Shown here piece by piece: positions 9,323-18,161 of a stretch of 49,450 bases of DNA. The translations under genes were made by a program, and so were the position numbers. The stretch covers positions 1-49,450 of the forward strand of contig JAUYHD010000031.1 in the NCBI GenBank assembly GCA_030690215.1. Direction: 5' to 3'. Under the pieces are notes generated by a model. The model had not been told where the DNA came from and searched no databases. It was given only the letters and a program-made list of their open reading frames with translations. Origin of the DNA: a bacterium (lineage in GTDB: Bacteria > Patescibacteriota > Minisyncoccia > 1-14-0-10-42-19). Positions within the stretch are counted from its first letter, which is position 1, and each line of letters opens with the position of its first letter.

Positions 9323-10714
9323 ATGAGCAATAGATCAAAAACCATCCTTTTTACATTGTATGCTCAAAATGTGTACCAGCATCTTTTCATGCCCTCGGGC
9401 GGAGTTGCCGACCAATTAACCGCGAATACCGATTATCGGGTGGTATTTTTGGTCCCCCCCGGCGTTATTGAGGATCTTGTAAAAAAATCAGAAATCGCGC
9501 AAAGAAAGAACGTGCGTATTGAGGTTATCCAAAAAATGCCGAAGCGCACGCTTCTGCAAAATGCATTCTATTTTTTCTATTCGTATCTTGTTTTTACGAG
9601 CACCACCAAATTATTGGCAACATTCGGTGCGCGGGCAGACGCTCCTCCTGCAGGAAGCAATAGGCACTTATTTTTTATAAAAACCGCGATTGCGCACACG
9701 TTCGGTAAGGTTCCTTTTATAAAAAAGCGTGTTGTTCCCTGGCTCTATCAAAGAATTTTTCGTGGGCGGCAATACCGCGCCCTTTTTGAAAGCTACAGAC
9801 CCGACCTTGTTTTTATCTCCAATATCGCGCATTTTCCCGATCCCGAAATTGCGACAGAAGCGCGCCGAAGAAGGATACGAACGCTTGGCATGGCGTCAAA
9901 TTGGGACCATCTCAATAAATATTTTATTCCGGTATATGCGGACATATTATTAACGCAAAATGCTCCCATGAAAGAAGAAGCTGTCTTATATCATAATTAT
10001 GACGAGAATAAGGTGGTGGTTGTTGGCTTTCCCGAGCATGATGCTATTCTTAAAAAAAAGAAGAACGCATTAACGCGTGAAGAATTTTTCAAAAAAATAG
10101 GAATTCCCGCGAAAAGCAAACTTATTCTTTTTATTTCGGGGAGCGTGTATTGTCTTGATGAGCCCGTCATACTAAAAGAAATCTCAGATTGGATACGGGA
10201 TGGCGTGTTCGGCCCTGACGTATGCCTTATGGTGCGTCCGTACCCCCAGCGAACAGAGAAAGAAAAATATAAGGAGCTAGAACATGACCCGCGCATTATT
10301 TTTAACTGGCTGAGCAATTGGGAAAACCCGGAGGGGGATTTGTATTACCAGAATTCCATGGATTATGCCGATATAGCAATTTCTGTTTTTTCAACAACCG
10401 CAATTGAGGCGGCGTTGCGGGACAAGCCCGTCTTAACTATCGGTTTTGATGGCAACAGCGCGCGTCCGTATCACCAGTCGGTAAAACGGTTTGAGCACTT
10501 GTCGCATTTCCGCCACGTTCTTGATACGGGAAGCGTTCCTGTTATGCGTTCTTTTGCGGAGCTCCAGAAAGGCATTCAAAGATATCTTGAGGACCCATCA
10601 CTCCATCGTGAAGAACGGAAAAAACTTATAGACAGGATGTGTTATAGGGTAGACGGCAAGTCGTCCTCACGAGTGGTTGATGGTATGATACAAATGCTTA
10701 ATGGAACAACCTAA
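9323..10714 (+). CDS. putative GT-B-fold / CDP-glycerol glycerophosphotransferase-like surface polysaccharide protein
   Basis: DIAISVFSTTAIEAALRDKPVLTIGFDG motif shared with three other ORFs in the window; SD-like aaggtaag upstream of ATG. Confidence 0.6.
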   Translation: MSNRSKTILFTLYAQNVYQHLFMPSGGVADQLTANTDYRVVFLVPPGVIEDLVKKSEIAQRKNVRIEVIQKMPKRTLLQNAFYFFYSYLVFTSTTKLLATFGARADAPPAGSNRHLFFIKTAIAHTFGKVPFIKKRVVPWLYQRIFRGRQYRALFESYRPDLVFISNIAHFPDPEIATEARRRRIRTLGMASNWDHLNKYFIPVYADILLTQNAPMKEEAVLYHNYDENKVVVVGFPEHDAILKKKKNALTREEFFKKIGIPAKSKLILFISGSVYCLDEPVILKEISDWIRDGVFGPDVCLMVRPYPQRTEKEKYKELEHDPRIIFNWLSNWENPEGDLYYQNSMDYADIAISVFSTTAIEAALRDKPVLTIGFDGNSARPYHQSVKRFEHLSHFRHVLDTGSVPVMRSFAELQKGIQRYLEDPSLHREERKKLIDRMCYRVDGKSSSRVVDGMIQMLNGTT

Positions 10715-12101
10715 AAAAAATTTTTCTTTTTTTGAGCGATATGTAAGCGGAGAAACAAATTCCGCGACGTGGGGAGTTGTGTCGCGCGGTATCGCGCTTG
10801 CGAACACATTTCTTATACTGTCCGCGCTTTCTCTGTATCAATACGGCGTCTACCAATTACTTCTTCAGTCATACTCGTTTCTTATCGTATTTATCGGCGT
10901 TGGCGCGAATGTAGTAAAAAATGATATTTTCCGGTACGCGGGGGAGGGGAATGATTCGTTTGCGAAAAAATTATATATTGAGCTGACTGCGGCGCGTACA
11001 GTCGTGGGGGTGCTTTTGTGGGCAGTAACGTTTTTCGGCGCGTCGTTGTTTTCGTTTCGATTTGGCGCTGATGCCATAGCGCTGATTCGGATACTTTCTT
11101 TTTTGTTTCTCTATGAAATTCTTCTGCGTTTAATGCAGCCGATCCTTTTGCTCCGCATGAAATTCTTTGTGCTTGGGACTCGAGGCGTATTAAATAAAAG
11201 TTTCCAGTTTTTGCTCCTTTTATTTTTTTTCTTTTTTATGCATCTTGGGGTGCGCGAGGTTATTTTGTCCCAGGTTGTGGCGGCATTTCTTTCGCTTATC
11301 TTTTTTGTCCCTGCTTTTATTGGTTCATATAAGCCATGGATGCGCGTGGTACCCGCCCAACAGGGCATTATGCTTCGCATCCTTATGTCATACGGGAAAT
11401 GGGCGTTTTTCAGACCAATGCTCAATAAGGCAACAACATTTGTTTCAACGTGGCTTATCAAATTGCTCATCAGTACCGAGGCAGTCGCTATCTTCAGTGT
11501 TGCCCAATCAATGGTAGGGCTTGTGAAAGGATTTACGCCCACGGGGTCTTTATCAATCCTTATTCCTATTTCTTTGCAGGATAAGGAACGCGCGCAGCGC
11601 ATTCTATCATATGGCACAAAATATCTCGTATTGCTTTCTATCGTGCTTGCGCTTGGAGGTTTGGCCGTAGCCCCTCCCCTAATATATCTTTTTTTCCCGC
11701 AATATGTTCCTGCGTTGCCGTTATTCTATCTTATGTTGCCGCATATGGTTATCAACGCGGCAGGTGCCGTTGCGACTATTTTCTTTTTTGCGTTGCGCAA
11801 ACAAAAGTTCCTTTTTTTACAGAGCGTGCTATCCAGCGTATCAACAATCGGATTGTATCTTATTTTGATTCCGCTTTTTGGGATATGGGGGCTTGCGCTG
11901 GAATACATTATCACGCCGCTTTTCCTGCTCGGAGTGCTGTATTGGTACATTAAAACGATAAAACCGGGCGTTTGGATCCAATGGAGCGCTATTCTATCGT
12001 TTGGGAAAGAAGACAAAATTTTTCTTTCAAATATTTTCGCGCAGGGAAAGGTTATTCTGCAGGGACGGCTTTTGCGGAGGAAAAAACCCGCGTTGGAATA
12101 A
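10701..12101 (+). CDS. polysaccharide flippase (Wzx/MATE-like), multi-TM
   Basis: Multiple hydrophobic segments, oligosaccharide-flippase-like N-terminus; overlaps upstream gene. Confidence 0.75.
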   Translation: MEQPKKNFSFFERYVSGETNSATWGVVSRGIALANTFLILSALSLYQYGVYQLLLQSYSFLIVFIGVGANVVKNDIFRYAGEGNDSFAKKLYIELTAARTVVGVLLWAVTFFGASLFSFRFGADAIALIRILSFLFLYEILLRLMQPILLLRMKFFVLGTRGVLNKSFQFLLLLFFFFFMHLGVREVILSQVVAAFLSLIFFVPAFIGSYKPWMRVVPAQQGIMLRILMSYGKWAFFRPMLNKATTFVSTWLIKLLISTEAVAIFSVAQSMVGLVKGFTPTGSLSILIPISLQDKERAQRILSYGTKYLVLLSIVLALGGLAVAPPLIYLFFPQYVPALPLFYLMLPHMVINAAGAVATIFFFALRKQKFLFLQSVLSSVSTIGLYLILIPLFGIWGLALEYIITPLFLLGVLYWYIKTIKPGVWIQWSAILSFGKEDKIFLSNIFAQGKVILQGRLLRRKKPALE

Positions 12102-12128
12102 AACTGATATTTTGCGCATACGTCAATA

Positions 12129-12157
12129 TTGTCGGGCATTCGGATGTAGCGTATCAT
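12129..12157 (+). promoter_or_regulatory. promoter TTGTCG-N17-TATCAT
   Basis: Spacing 17; upstream of the TTATGGG-family repeat and the NeuB-like gene. Confidence 0.45.
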
Positions 12158-12173
12158 ATCTGTATCAGGAAAA

Positions 12174-12210
12174 AATTACCCATTACCCATAACTTATAAC
12201 TAATTACTTG
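12174..12210. repeat. TTATGGGTTAT-family repeat, inverted relative to 15906-15952
   Basis: aattacccattacccataacttataactaattacttg; reverse complement resembles 15906-15952. Confidence 0.65.
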
Positions 12211-12213
12211 TTC

Positions 12214-13167
12214 ATGGCTTTTGTTCAGATTGGAAATAAAAAAATAGGAGATGGAGAGCCGTGTTTTATGGTCGCAGAAATCGGCATCAATCACAACGGC
12301 TCAATGGAGCTGACCAAAAAGCTGATTGATGCGGCGATAGAAGCAGGATGTGATGCGGTTAAGTTCCAAAAGCGCACAGTCTCTATCGTGTATAGTGAAG
12401 AAGAGCTCATGCGTCCGCGTGAGGTGCCCGCGCATGTTATTTCGGCCGCTATTAATCGCGGCGTACTTTCGTCAGACCGCGTTGCTTCTCTTGTAAAATC
12501 AAATTTGCTTGAGACGACGAACGGAGATTTAAAATTGGCGTTAGAGCTTACCGAAAAAGAATACAAAGAGATTGACGCGTATTGCAAGGAGAAAGGAATT
12601 ATGTGGTTTGCGTCTCCTTGGGACGAGAAAAGCGTTGATTTTTTGGAGCAATTTAACCCCCCTGCCTACAAGGTGGCGTCAGCGTCTCTTACCGATAGCA
12701 GTCTGTTGCGCTATATTCGCTCTAAAGGCAGGCCGGTTATTCTTTCAACCGGTATGAGCACAATGGAGCAAATACAAAAAGCAGTGGAGTTGTTGGGGAA
12801 AGAGAATCTTATATTGTTGCATTGTGTCTCCACGTATCCGTCAGACGAAAAGGATATTAACTTGTCGGCTATTACGACGTTTGCAAAGGCGTTCCCGGGA
12901 GTGCCGATCGGATACAGCGGGCATGAACGAGGTATTTCTTCTTCAGTGAATGCGGTAGTGCTTGGCGCGTGCATGGTTGAGCGCCATATCACCCTTGATA
13001 GGACTATGTGGGGGTCTGACCAGGCGGCAAGCGTGGAGCCGAAGGGAATGGAACTTTTGGTGCGGGATATCCGCAAGTTTGAAGAGGCGCGAGGCAACGG
13101 CACGAAGGTCGTGCTTGCAAGTGAAGAATCAATTATCAAAAAACTGCGGCGGAAAATTGATTTTTAG
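12214..13167 (+). CDS. NeuB-family synthase (nonulosonate-type), no C-terminal SAF domain
   Basis: VAEIGINHNGSMELTKKLIDAAIEAGCDAVKFQKR; ILSTGMSTMEQI; HCVSTYP; GYSGHE; ERHITLDRTMWGSDQAAS. Confidence 0.85.
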   Translation: MAFVQIGNKKIGDGEPCFMVAEIGINHNGSMELTKKLIDAAIEAGCDAVKFQKRTVSIVYSEEELMRPREVPAHVISAAINRGVLSSDRVASLVKSNLLETTNGDLKLALELTEKEYKEIDAYCKEKGIMWFASPWDEKSVDFLEQFNPPAYKVASASLTDSSLLRYIRSKGRPVILSTGMSTMEQIQKAVELLGKENLILLHCVSTYPSDEKDINLSAITTFAKAFPGVPIGYSGHERGISSSVNAVVLGACMVERHITLDRTMWGSDQAASVEPKGMELLVRDIRKFEEARGNGTKVVLASEESIIKKLRRKIDF

Positions 13168-13189
13168 CATTACTCTTACTACGAGAAAG

Positions 13190-13222
13190 AAAAATGCCCC
13201 GAAAATATTTCGGGCATTTTTT
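13190..13222 (+). terminator. Rho-independent terminator
   Basis: aaaaatgccccgaaaatatttcgggcatttttt. Confidence 0.8.
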
Positions 13223-13235
13223 GTACGGGGGTTGT

Positions 13236-13261
13236 CCAGCACATAAGACCCTATGTGCTGG
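13236..13261. repeat. CCAGCACATAAG-family hairpin
   Basis: ccagcacataagaccctatgtgctgg. Confidence 0.8.
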
Positions 13262-13299
13262 GTTGAAAAAAACAATAATACCGAGTACCATATACCGTA

Positions 13300-14148
13300 A
13301 TGCCGCACAATACTCGCATAGGGATTATGCATGGACGGCTTTCACCCTCTCGTGACGGGCGTTTTCAGTATTTCCCAAAAGATGATTGGAGAGAAGAATT
13401 TCCACAAGCGCGCAATCTCGGGTTTTCTTCTATTGAATGGATTGTGGAGGTTGAAAACTTTGAAGCAAATCCGCTTTTTAATCCCGAGGGAAGAAAAGAA
13501 ATACAAACACAAAGCAAGCAACACGGGGTGGGGGTGTATTCTTTGTGCGCTGATTACTTTATGAAAAAGTTTTTAATAGGAGAATCGGGAGACGAGGCGG
13601 CAGGCGTTCTTCGTACAATGGTTTCGTGTGCTTCTGAGGCTGGCGTGTCTCTCATTGGTATTCCGTTACTTGAAGGAGCGGCGCCCAAAACAGAGGATGA
13701 AAAAAATGAATGTGTGGTACGGCTTTCCCCGATTGTAAAAGAGGCACAGCATAAAGGCATTTCTTTTGTATTTGAAACAGAGATGACAGCGGAAGAATCA
13801 ATTGATTTTCTTGAGAGATTTTCAGAAGAAGCAAAAGAAGACGTGAGCAATGCCGTGGGTATTTGCTATGATATTGGCAATGCGACTTCCTATGGGTTTG
13901 ATAGTGCAGGAGATATTAAAAAACTTGGAAAACGTATACACGAAGTTCATCTGAAAGACCGCAAAAAGGGAACAACACAGACCGTAGTATTGGGGACGGG
14001 AGATGCGGATTTTCAGGGGAGTTTTCGCGCGCTTGCAGACATAGGATTTGGCGGTGTTATTATCATGCAGGCATGGCGCGGTGAAGATTATATAGAAGAC
14101 GCGGCAGTACAGCTTGCGTATATTAAAAAAATAGCGGATACTGTATAG
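13300..14148 (+). CDS. TIM-barrel sugar phosphate isomerase/epimerase family protein
   Basis: GIMHGRLSPS, FETE, CYDIGNATSYGFD, IHEVHLKDR motifs. Confidence 0.75.
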   Translation: MPHNTRIGIMHGRLSPSRDGRFQYFPKDDWREEFPQARNLGFSSIEWIVEVENFEANPLFNPEGRKEIQTQSKQHGVGVYSLCADYFMKKFLIGESGDEAAGVLRTMVSCASEAGVSLIGIPLLEGAAPKTEDEKNECVVRLSPIVKEAQHKGISFVFETEMTAEESIDFLERFSEEAKEDVSNAVGICYDIGNATSYGFDSAGDIKKLGKRIHEVHLKDRKKGTTQTVVLGTGDADFQGSFRALADIGFGGVIIMQAWRGEDYIEDAAVQLAYIKKIADTV

Positions 14149-14152
14149 CGTT

Positions 14153-14980
14153 ATGCATTCAGATATTAAAAAACTATTTTCATTAGAAAATCGCGTCGCA
14201 ATCATTACGGGCGGCGCCGGATTTTTGGGCATGCAATATGCCGACACGTTGAGCAAGGCAGGAGCGCATGTGGTTCTTTTTGATATAAAAGATGAGCACA
14301 CAATACAAGGCTTAGCGAAAAAAATAACAGACGCGCATGGCGTTGAAGCGCTTGGCATACGCGTTGATATTACCGACGCTGATGCGGTAGAAAAAGCAGT
14401 GACGGAGGTGAAAGATAAATTCGGTACGGTTGATATACTCATTAATAACGCGGCAATGAATCCGGCGGTTGGCGATAAACACGCGGACAAGCTTTTCGCG
14501 CCGTACGAACAATACCCGATAGAGCTTTGGCGCAAGGAAGTAGAAGTGAATCTTACGGGAGCTCAAATCTGTACGCAGGCAGCAGCACCAATTATGATGA
14601 AGCAGAGGAACGGAGTAATAATAAACAAGGGATCCGAAATCGCCGTTGCGACATATGACCACCGCGCATATGGCGAAGGTTCAGGGAAATTTAAATCAGC
14701 GGCATATATCACAACGAAAACGTCTCTTTTGGGACTGACCCGTTCATGGGCGAGCTATCTTGCTCCGTACGGTGTTCGTGTCAATATGTTTTGTCCGGTC
14801 GGGATGCAGACGCCCGCGCACGATAAAGAATTCGTGAAGCGCTACGCGTCGTTGAATATGTTCGGACGCATGGCACAGCCCGGGGAATATAACGGCACAA
14901 TGCTTTTTTTGTGTTCTGACGCGTCTTCGTTTATGACGGGGGCAAATCTTATCGTTGATGGTGGGAAGACAGCGTGGTAA
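14153..14980 (+). CDS. SDR family oxidoreductase
   Basis: VAIITGGAGFLGMQYADTLSKAGAHVV; DILINNAAMNP; FMTGANLIVDGGKTAW. Confidence 0.88.
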   Translation: MHSDIKKLFSLENRVAIITGGAGFLGMQYADTLSKAGAHVVLFDIKDEHTIQGLAKKITDAHGVEALGIRVDITDADAVEKAVTEVKDKFGTVDILINNAAMNPAVGDKHADKLFAPYEQYPIELWRKEVEVNLTGAQICTQAAAPIMMKQRNGVIINKGSEIAVATYDHRAYGEGSGKFKSAAYITTKTSLLGLTRSWASYLAPYGVRVNMFCPVGMQTPAHDKEFVKRYASLNMFGRMAQPGEYNGTMLFLCSDASSFMTGANLIVDGGKTAW

Positions 14981-14988
14981 TATACATT

Positions 14989-15076
14989 CCTACGAATATA
15001 CGAACATGCGCGAAAGTACGAAAGGGTTAATTTTTATTTCGTATTTTCGTAGGAGTTCGTAATTTCGTAGGAAATA
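14989..15076 (+). repeat. CCTACGAA/TTCGTAGG-family imperfect palindrome ('empty' copy), 3' arm ending at start codon
   Basis: cctacgaatatacgaacatgcgcgaaagtacgaaa ... tttcgtattttcgtaggagttcgtaatttcgtaggaaatat. Confidence 0.85.
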
Positions 15077-15077
15077 T

Positions 15078-15902
15078 ATGAATATGTTTTCACTCAAAAA
15101 TAAGACAGTTATATTAACTGGCTCCACGGGCTATCTCGGCAAATATTTTGCGCGTGCGCTCGCTGATTTTGGAGCGCGTGTGTTATTGCTCGGACGCAAT
15201 CAGGAAAAATTAGATTCGTTGTTAGGCGAATTACAAAAGGAATATCCCGAAAGCCAGTGCGCGGTGTATTGTTTTGACCAATATGATCATGAAGAGGCGC
15301 GCAGACAATATGAGCGTATGATTGCGGAGGAAAAAAAGATAGACATTCTTATTAATAACGCATTTGATTTTAGTAAGAATACCGGATTTAACGATCCATC
15401 AGGACGATGGGAAAATGTTACATACGAAAAAGCGGTTACTATGTTTGATTCGGCTTTTTACTGGGCATTTCAGGCGATTCAAATAATTGGGCCGGTAATG
15501 AAACAACAAGGAAGCGGTTCCATTATTAATATAGGAACATTTCATGCCGATCATCCGCCAATGAAAGGGATCTATGAAGGAACGACAATTTTTAATCCGA
15601 TTATATATGGTCCGCAAAAAGCCGCGCTCAAACTGTTAACAAAGCGGATGGCGGTTGAATTGGCTCCGGAGGTTCGCGTAAATATGATTTCTCCCGGGCC
15701 GGTTCCTAATACGGCAGGCAAAAGCGCAAACGCGATTACAAAAGATGATCCGGTTCTTTCGCGCCTTTCAAAGCGAATTCTTTTTGATCGTATGGGGCAT
15801 CCGACCGATCTTACGGGTGCTGTGATTTATTTCGCGTCAGACGCGTCAAGTTGGACTACCGGTGTTAACTTTGTCATTGATGGGGGATACGATGTTGCGT
15901 AG
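15078..15902 (+). CDS. SDR family oxidoreductase
   Basis: KTVILTGSTGYLGKYFARALADFGARVLLLGR; SSWTTGVNFVIDGGYDV. Confidence 0.88.
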   Translation: MNMFSLKNKTVILTGSTGYLGKYFARALADFGARVLLLGRNQEKLDSLLGELQKEYPESQCAVYCFDQYDHEEARRQYERMIAEEKKIDILINNAFDFSKNTGFNDPSGRWENVTYEKAVTMFDSAFYWAFQAIQIIGPVMKQQGSGSIINIGTFHADHPPMKGIYEGTTIFNPIIYGPQKAALKLLTKRMAVELAPEVRVNMISPGPVPNTAGKSANAITKDDPVLSRLSKRILFDRMGHPTDLTGAVIYFASDASSWTTGVNFVIDGGYDVA

Positions 15903-15905
15903 AAG

Positions 15906-15952
15906 AAGTTAAAAGTTATGGGTTATGAGTTATAGGTTATGGGTTATTGTGA
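15906..15952. repeat. TTATGGGTTAT-family repeat
   Basis: agttaaaagttatgggttatgagttataggttatgggttattgtg. Confidence 0.65.
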
Positions 15953-15978
15953 TGTTAAAATTTGAATTGCAAATGAAA

Positions 15979-16005
15979 ATACTCCGAGAAGTTCTCGGAG
16001 TATTT
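15979..16005. terminator. bidirectional terminator between convergent genes
   Basis: aatactccgagaagttctcggagtatt. Confidence 0.85.
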
Positions 16006-16029
16006 ATTATAAATTTGAATATTCTAAAT

Positions 16030-16614
16030 TTATTGTGGGGGGAGTGTTAATGGGTCAATTCCACGAGCTTCCAGGATAAAATTCGCAAAATCGCGGAACG
16101 CACCTTTACCGCCTTCACGTTCAGATATAAAATGAGCAATTTTTTTAATGTGCGGGTCGGCGTTTATCGGTGCTGCGCGCAGGGCAACTTTTTGCATGAG
16201 AGGAACGTCAACAAGGTCATCTCCGATATAGGCGCATTCGTCAAAAGAAATATTTTTTTCTTTTAAAAAATCCATAGCCGCTTCTAATTTTCGGGATCCG
16301 CCCATGCCTGTGTATATTTTTACGTGCTTCCATCCGCCGTCACCTTCTATTTTTGATGAAGAGGGAAGTGTATTCCATTTTTCTACCACATCAAGAATGT
16401 GCTTTGCGGAGTCACCTTTTTCATTTGTAATAAGAGCAACATCAAGACCGATTGCGCGCAAGAGGGAAACACCTTGTCCGTCATAGTAACTTCTGTATTT
16501 TGATTTGTACGGCGCTCCTTCAAGTACTTGGTTATTAGTAAAAACCCCGTCTACATCGGAGAAAACCACTTTTATTTTTTTGGCGATTTCTTGAATGTTT
16601 TGATTACTATTCAT
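16030..16614 (-). CDS. KdsC-like HAD phosphatase (3-deoxy-ulosonate/nonulosonate phosphate phosphatase type)
   Basis: VVFSDVDGVFTNNQ ... YYDGQGVSLLRAIGLDVALITNEKG ... YIGDDLVDVPLMQKVALRAAP. Confidence 0.88.
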   Translation of the reverse strand: MNSNQNIQEIAKKIKVVFSDVDGVFTNNQVLEGAPYKSKYRSYYDGQGVSLLRAIGLDVALITNEKGDSAKHILDVVEKWNTLPSSSKIEGDGGWKHVKIYTGMGGSRKLEAAMDFLKEKNISFDECAYIGDDLVDVPLMQKVALRAAPINADPHIKKIAHFISEREGGKGAFRDFANFILEARGIDPLTLPPQ

Positions 16615-16680
16615 ATGTTCTCTCAAAATTGTATGCGTGAGATTATGTGTAAGTATTTTACACCGAAACTCGTCTATATA

Positions 16681-16777
16681 TCAACCCCGTTAGATGAGTA
16701 AGCCTTGCGACACTCTATCTAACGGGGTCAACCCCGTTATGAGCAAGCTTTGCGAAGCTCTGTCTAATGGGGTCAAT
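16681..16777. repeat. Two tandem compact CCCCGTT-family palindromes
   Basis: accccgttagat(16684-16695)/atctaacggggt(16717-16728) and accccgttat(16731)/gtctaatggggt(16762-16773). Confidence 0.85.
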
Positions 16778-16786
16778 CCCGATGAC

Positions 16787-16832
16787 CTAATTTCATTTCT
16801 CTAATTCGCGCGAATTAGAGAAATGAAATTAG
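16787..16832. repeat. Perfect loopless 46-bp palindrome
   Basis: ctaatttcatttctctaattcgc|gcgaattagagaaatgaaattag, each half exactly the reverse complement of the other. Confidence 0.97.
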
Positions 16833-16881
16833 AAAATAGAGTGAACAAAGAAACAAAAGAGATAATGATTTTTTAGTATAT

Positions 16882-16919
16882 AAAAATCCCATTCCGCTGA
16901 AAGCGAAATGAGATTTTTG
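16882..16919 (-). terminator. terminator of the minus-strand EamA-like gene
   Basis: aaaaatcccattccgctgaaagcgaaatgagattttt stem-loop. Confidence 0.75.
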
Positions 16920-17957
16920 TTAGAAGCCCCACGTTTGTATTTCTGTACTTACACGACCCGGAAGATCGTCCATTGAGATTAAAATCGCTCCCGCAACAAT
17001 TAATAATGCCGCAAAGATGCGTTTTTTAAAATCTTTTTCTTTGAAGAATAAAAAGCCGAGAGTTACAGAAATAAGAATTTGCAGCCGTTTTAATGTCCCT
17101 ACATACGCGACAAGGGTATTGTTGTATGTCGGGTTGACAAAGAAAATGTGCGCTACCCAGAATATGCCGATAAGAACCAAAAGACCCAATGTGGTGTAGG
17201 CAAGGAGCGGATAGATTGTTTTCTTTTCGGGATTTTTTATCTCTTTTGAATCCGGTTTGTATGCGTACCAAATCATATAGGCGAGTGCGAGCAGTCCTAC
17301 TTCTACCATTGCTCCCAATGCAAGGCCCTGCATGTTTATTCCGCGTCGTGTAAATAGCCCGTCAAATATTAATCCTATTGTTCCCATGCAGGCGGATGCA
17401 AGCGCAAGCGAGACTACTATTGTAGCGCCGCGTTCTTCCGGTGAAAGTTGCCGTAGTTTGAATAAAAGAGTCAGTCTTCGGAGCGGATTTAAATAGTGGT
17501 ACCATTTTTCGGGAGTTTTCTTGAAAAGCAAAACGTACGATCCCAGCGCCATAAGCGTTATTCCTATGATGCCGATGCGGCCCGGATATTCTCCTAAAAG
17601 AATTGCAAGTACGGTAATAAGGCCGGGTGTCATTGCCTGCAACGGAGCGGTAAGCGATACTTCCCCCGCGTCAATAGATGCCGCTTTTGCGTTAAAAAAC
17701 TGTATAAACACATTTGCTATAGTTGTGCCAAAAACAGCCACCCAGAACCCCGGGAGTAAAGCAGGCATAGTTACCCCCCAGAGGGTGTAGTAGCACATCG
17801 CAAATACAATTGCCGTAACAAGAAAGGACAACGTCAGAAATTGCAGCGGTGTTACCGTTGTCCGCTGCATAATATAGCGTTTTATGATGTTAAAGAACCC
17901 AATCACAAGGGCCCCACCCAAGATGGGCAGTAATACGGTCAGCCAGAATGTAGCCAT
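16920..17957 (-). CDS. EamA/DMT-superfamily transporter
   Basis: About 10 hydrophobic segments; duplicated EamA-like architecture; SD aaggaga before ATG. Confidence 0.75.
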   Translation of the reverse strand: MATFWLTVLLPILGGALVIGFFNIIKRYIMQRTTVTPLQFLTLSFLVTAIVFAMCYYTLWGVTMPALLPGFWVAVFGTTIANVFIQFFNAKAASIDAGEVSLTAPLQAMTPGLITVLAILLGEYPGRIGIIGITLMALGSYVLLFKKTPEKWYHYLNPLRRLTLLFKLRQLSPEERGATIVVSLALASACMGTIGLIFDGLFTRRGINMQGLALGAMVEVGLLALAYMIWYAYKPDSKEIKNPEKKTIYPLLAYTTLGLLVLIGIFWVAHIFFVNPTYNNTLVAYVGTLKRLQILISVTLGFLFFKEKDFKKRIFAALLIVAGAILISMDDLPGRVSTEIQTWGF

Positions 17958-18019
17958 CCCCGTCTCCTTTTTATGCTTTGAATTTACAAAAAGACTACAT
18001 TATTTTTTTGCGTATGTCA

Positions 18020-18063
18020 ACCCCGTTAGATGAGCAATCCTTGTGACACTCTATCTAATGGGG
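18020..18063. repeat. Compact CCCCGTT-family palindrome
   Basis: accccgttagatgagcaatccttgtgacactctatctaatgggg; near-identical to 16684-16728. Confidence 0.85.
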
Positions 18064-18091
18064 CCAACTATAGTCCAATGAAGCGCATGAT

Positions 18092-18138
18092 AAAAAAAAG
18101 AGGCAAGAAAAATGCTTTCTTGCCCTTGCTTTTTTTTG
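18092..18138 (-). terminator. terminator downstream of P-loop kinase gene
   Basis: ggcaagaaaaatgctttcttgcc stem flanked by A/T runs. Confidence 0.75.
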
Positions 18139-18161
18139 AAATGCAAAGTTAAATCAAAATT

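Noticed and set aside
13822-14535. 237-aa minus-strand ORF
   Set aside because: Spans antisense of two well-supported genes (TIM barrel and SDR)
16684-16773. attC/integron-like core sites (GTTAGAT and ATCTAAC)
   Set aside because: The left arm fits GTTRRRY and the right arm RYYYAAC, but the order is opposite to a canonical attC, elements also sit upstream of genes, and no integrase is present in the window
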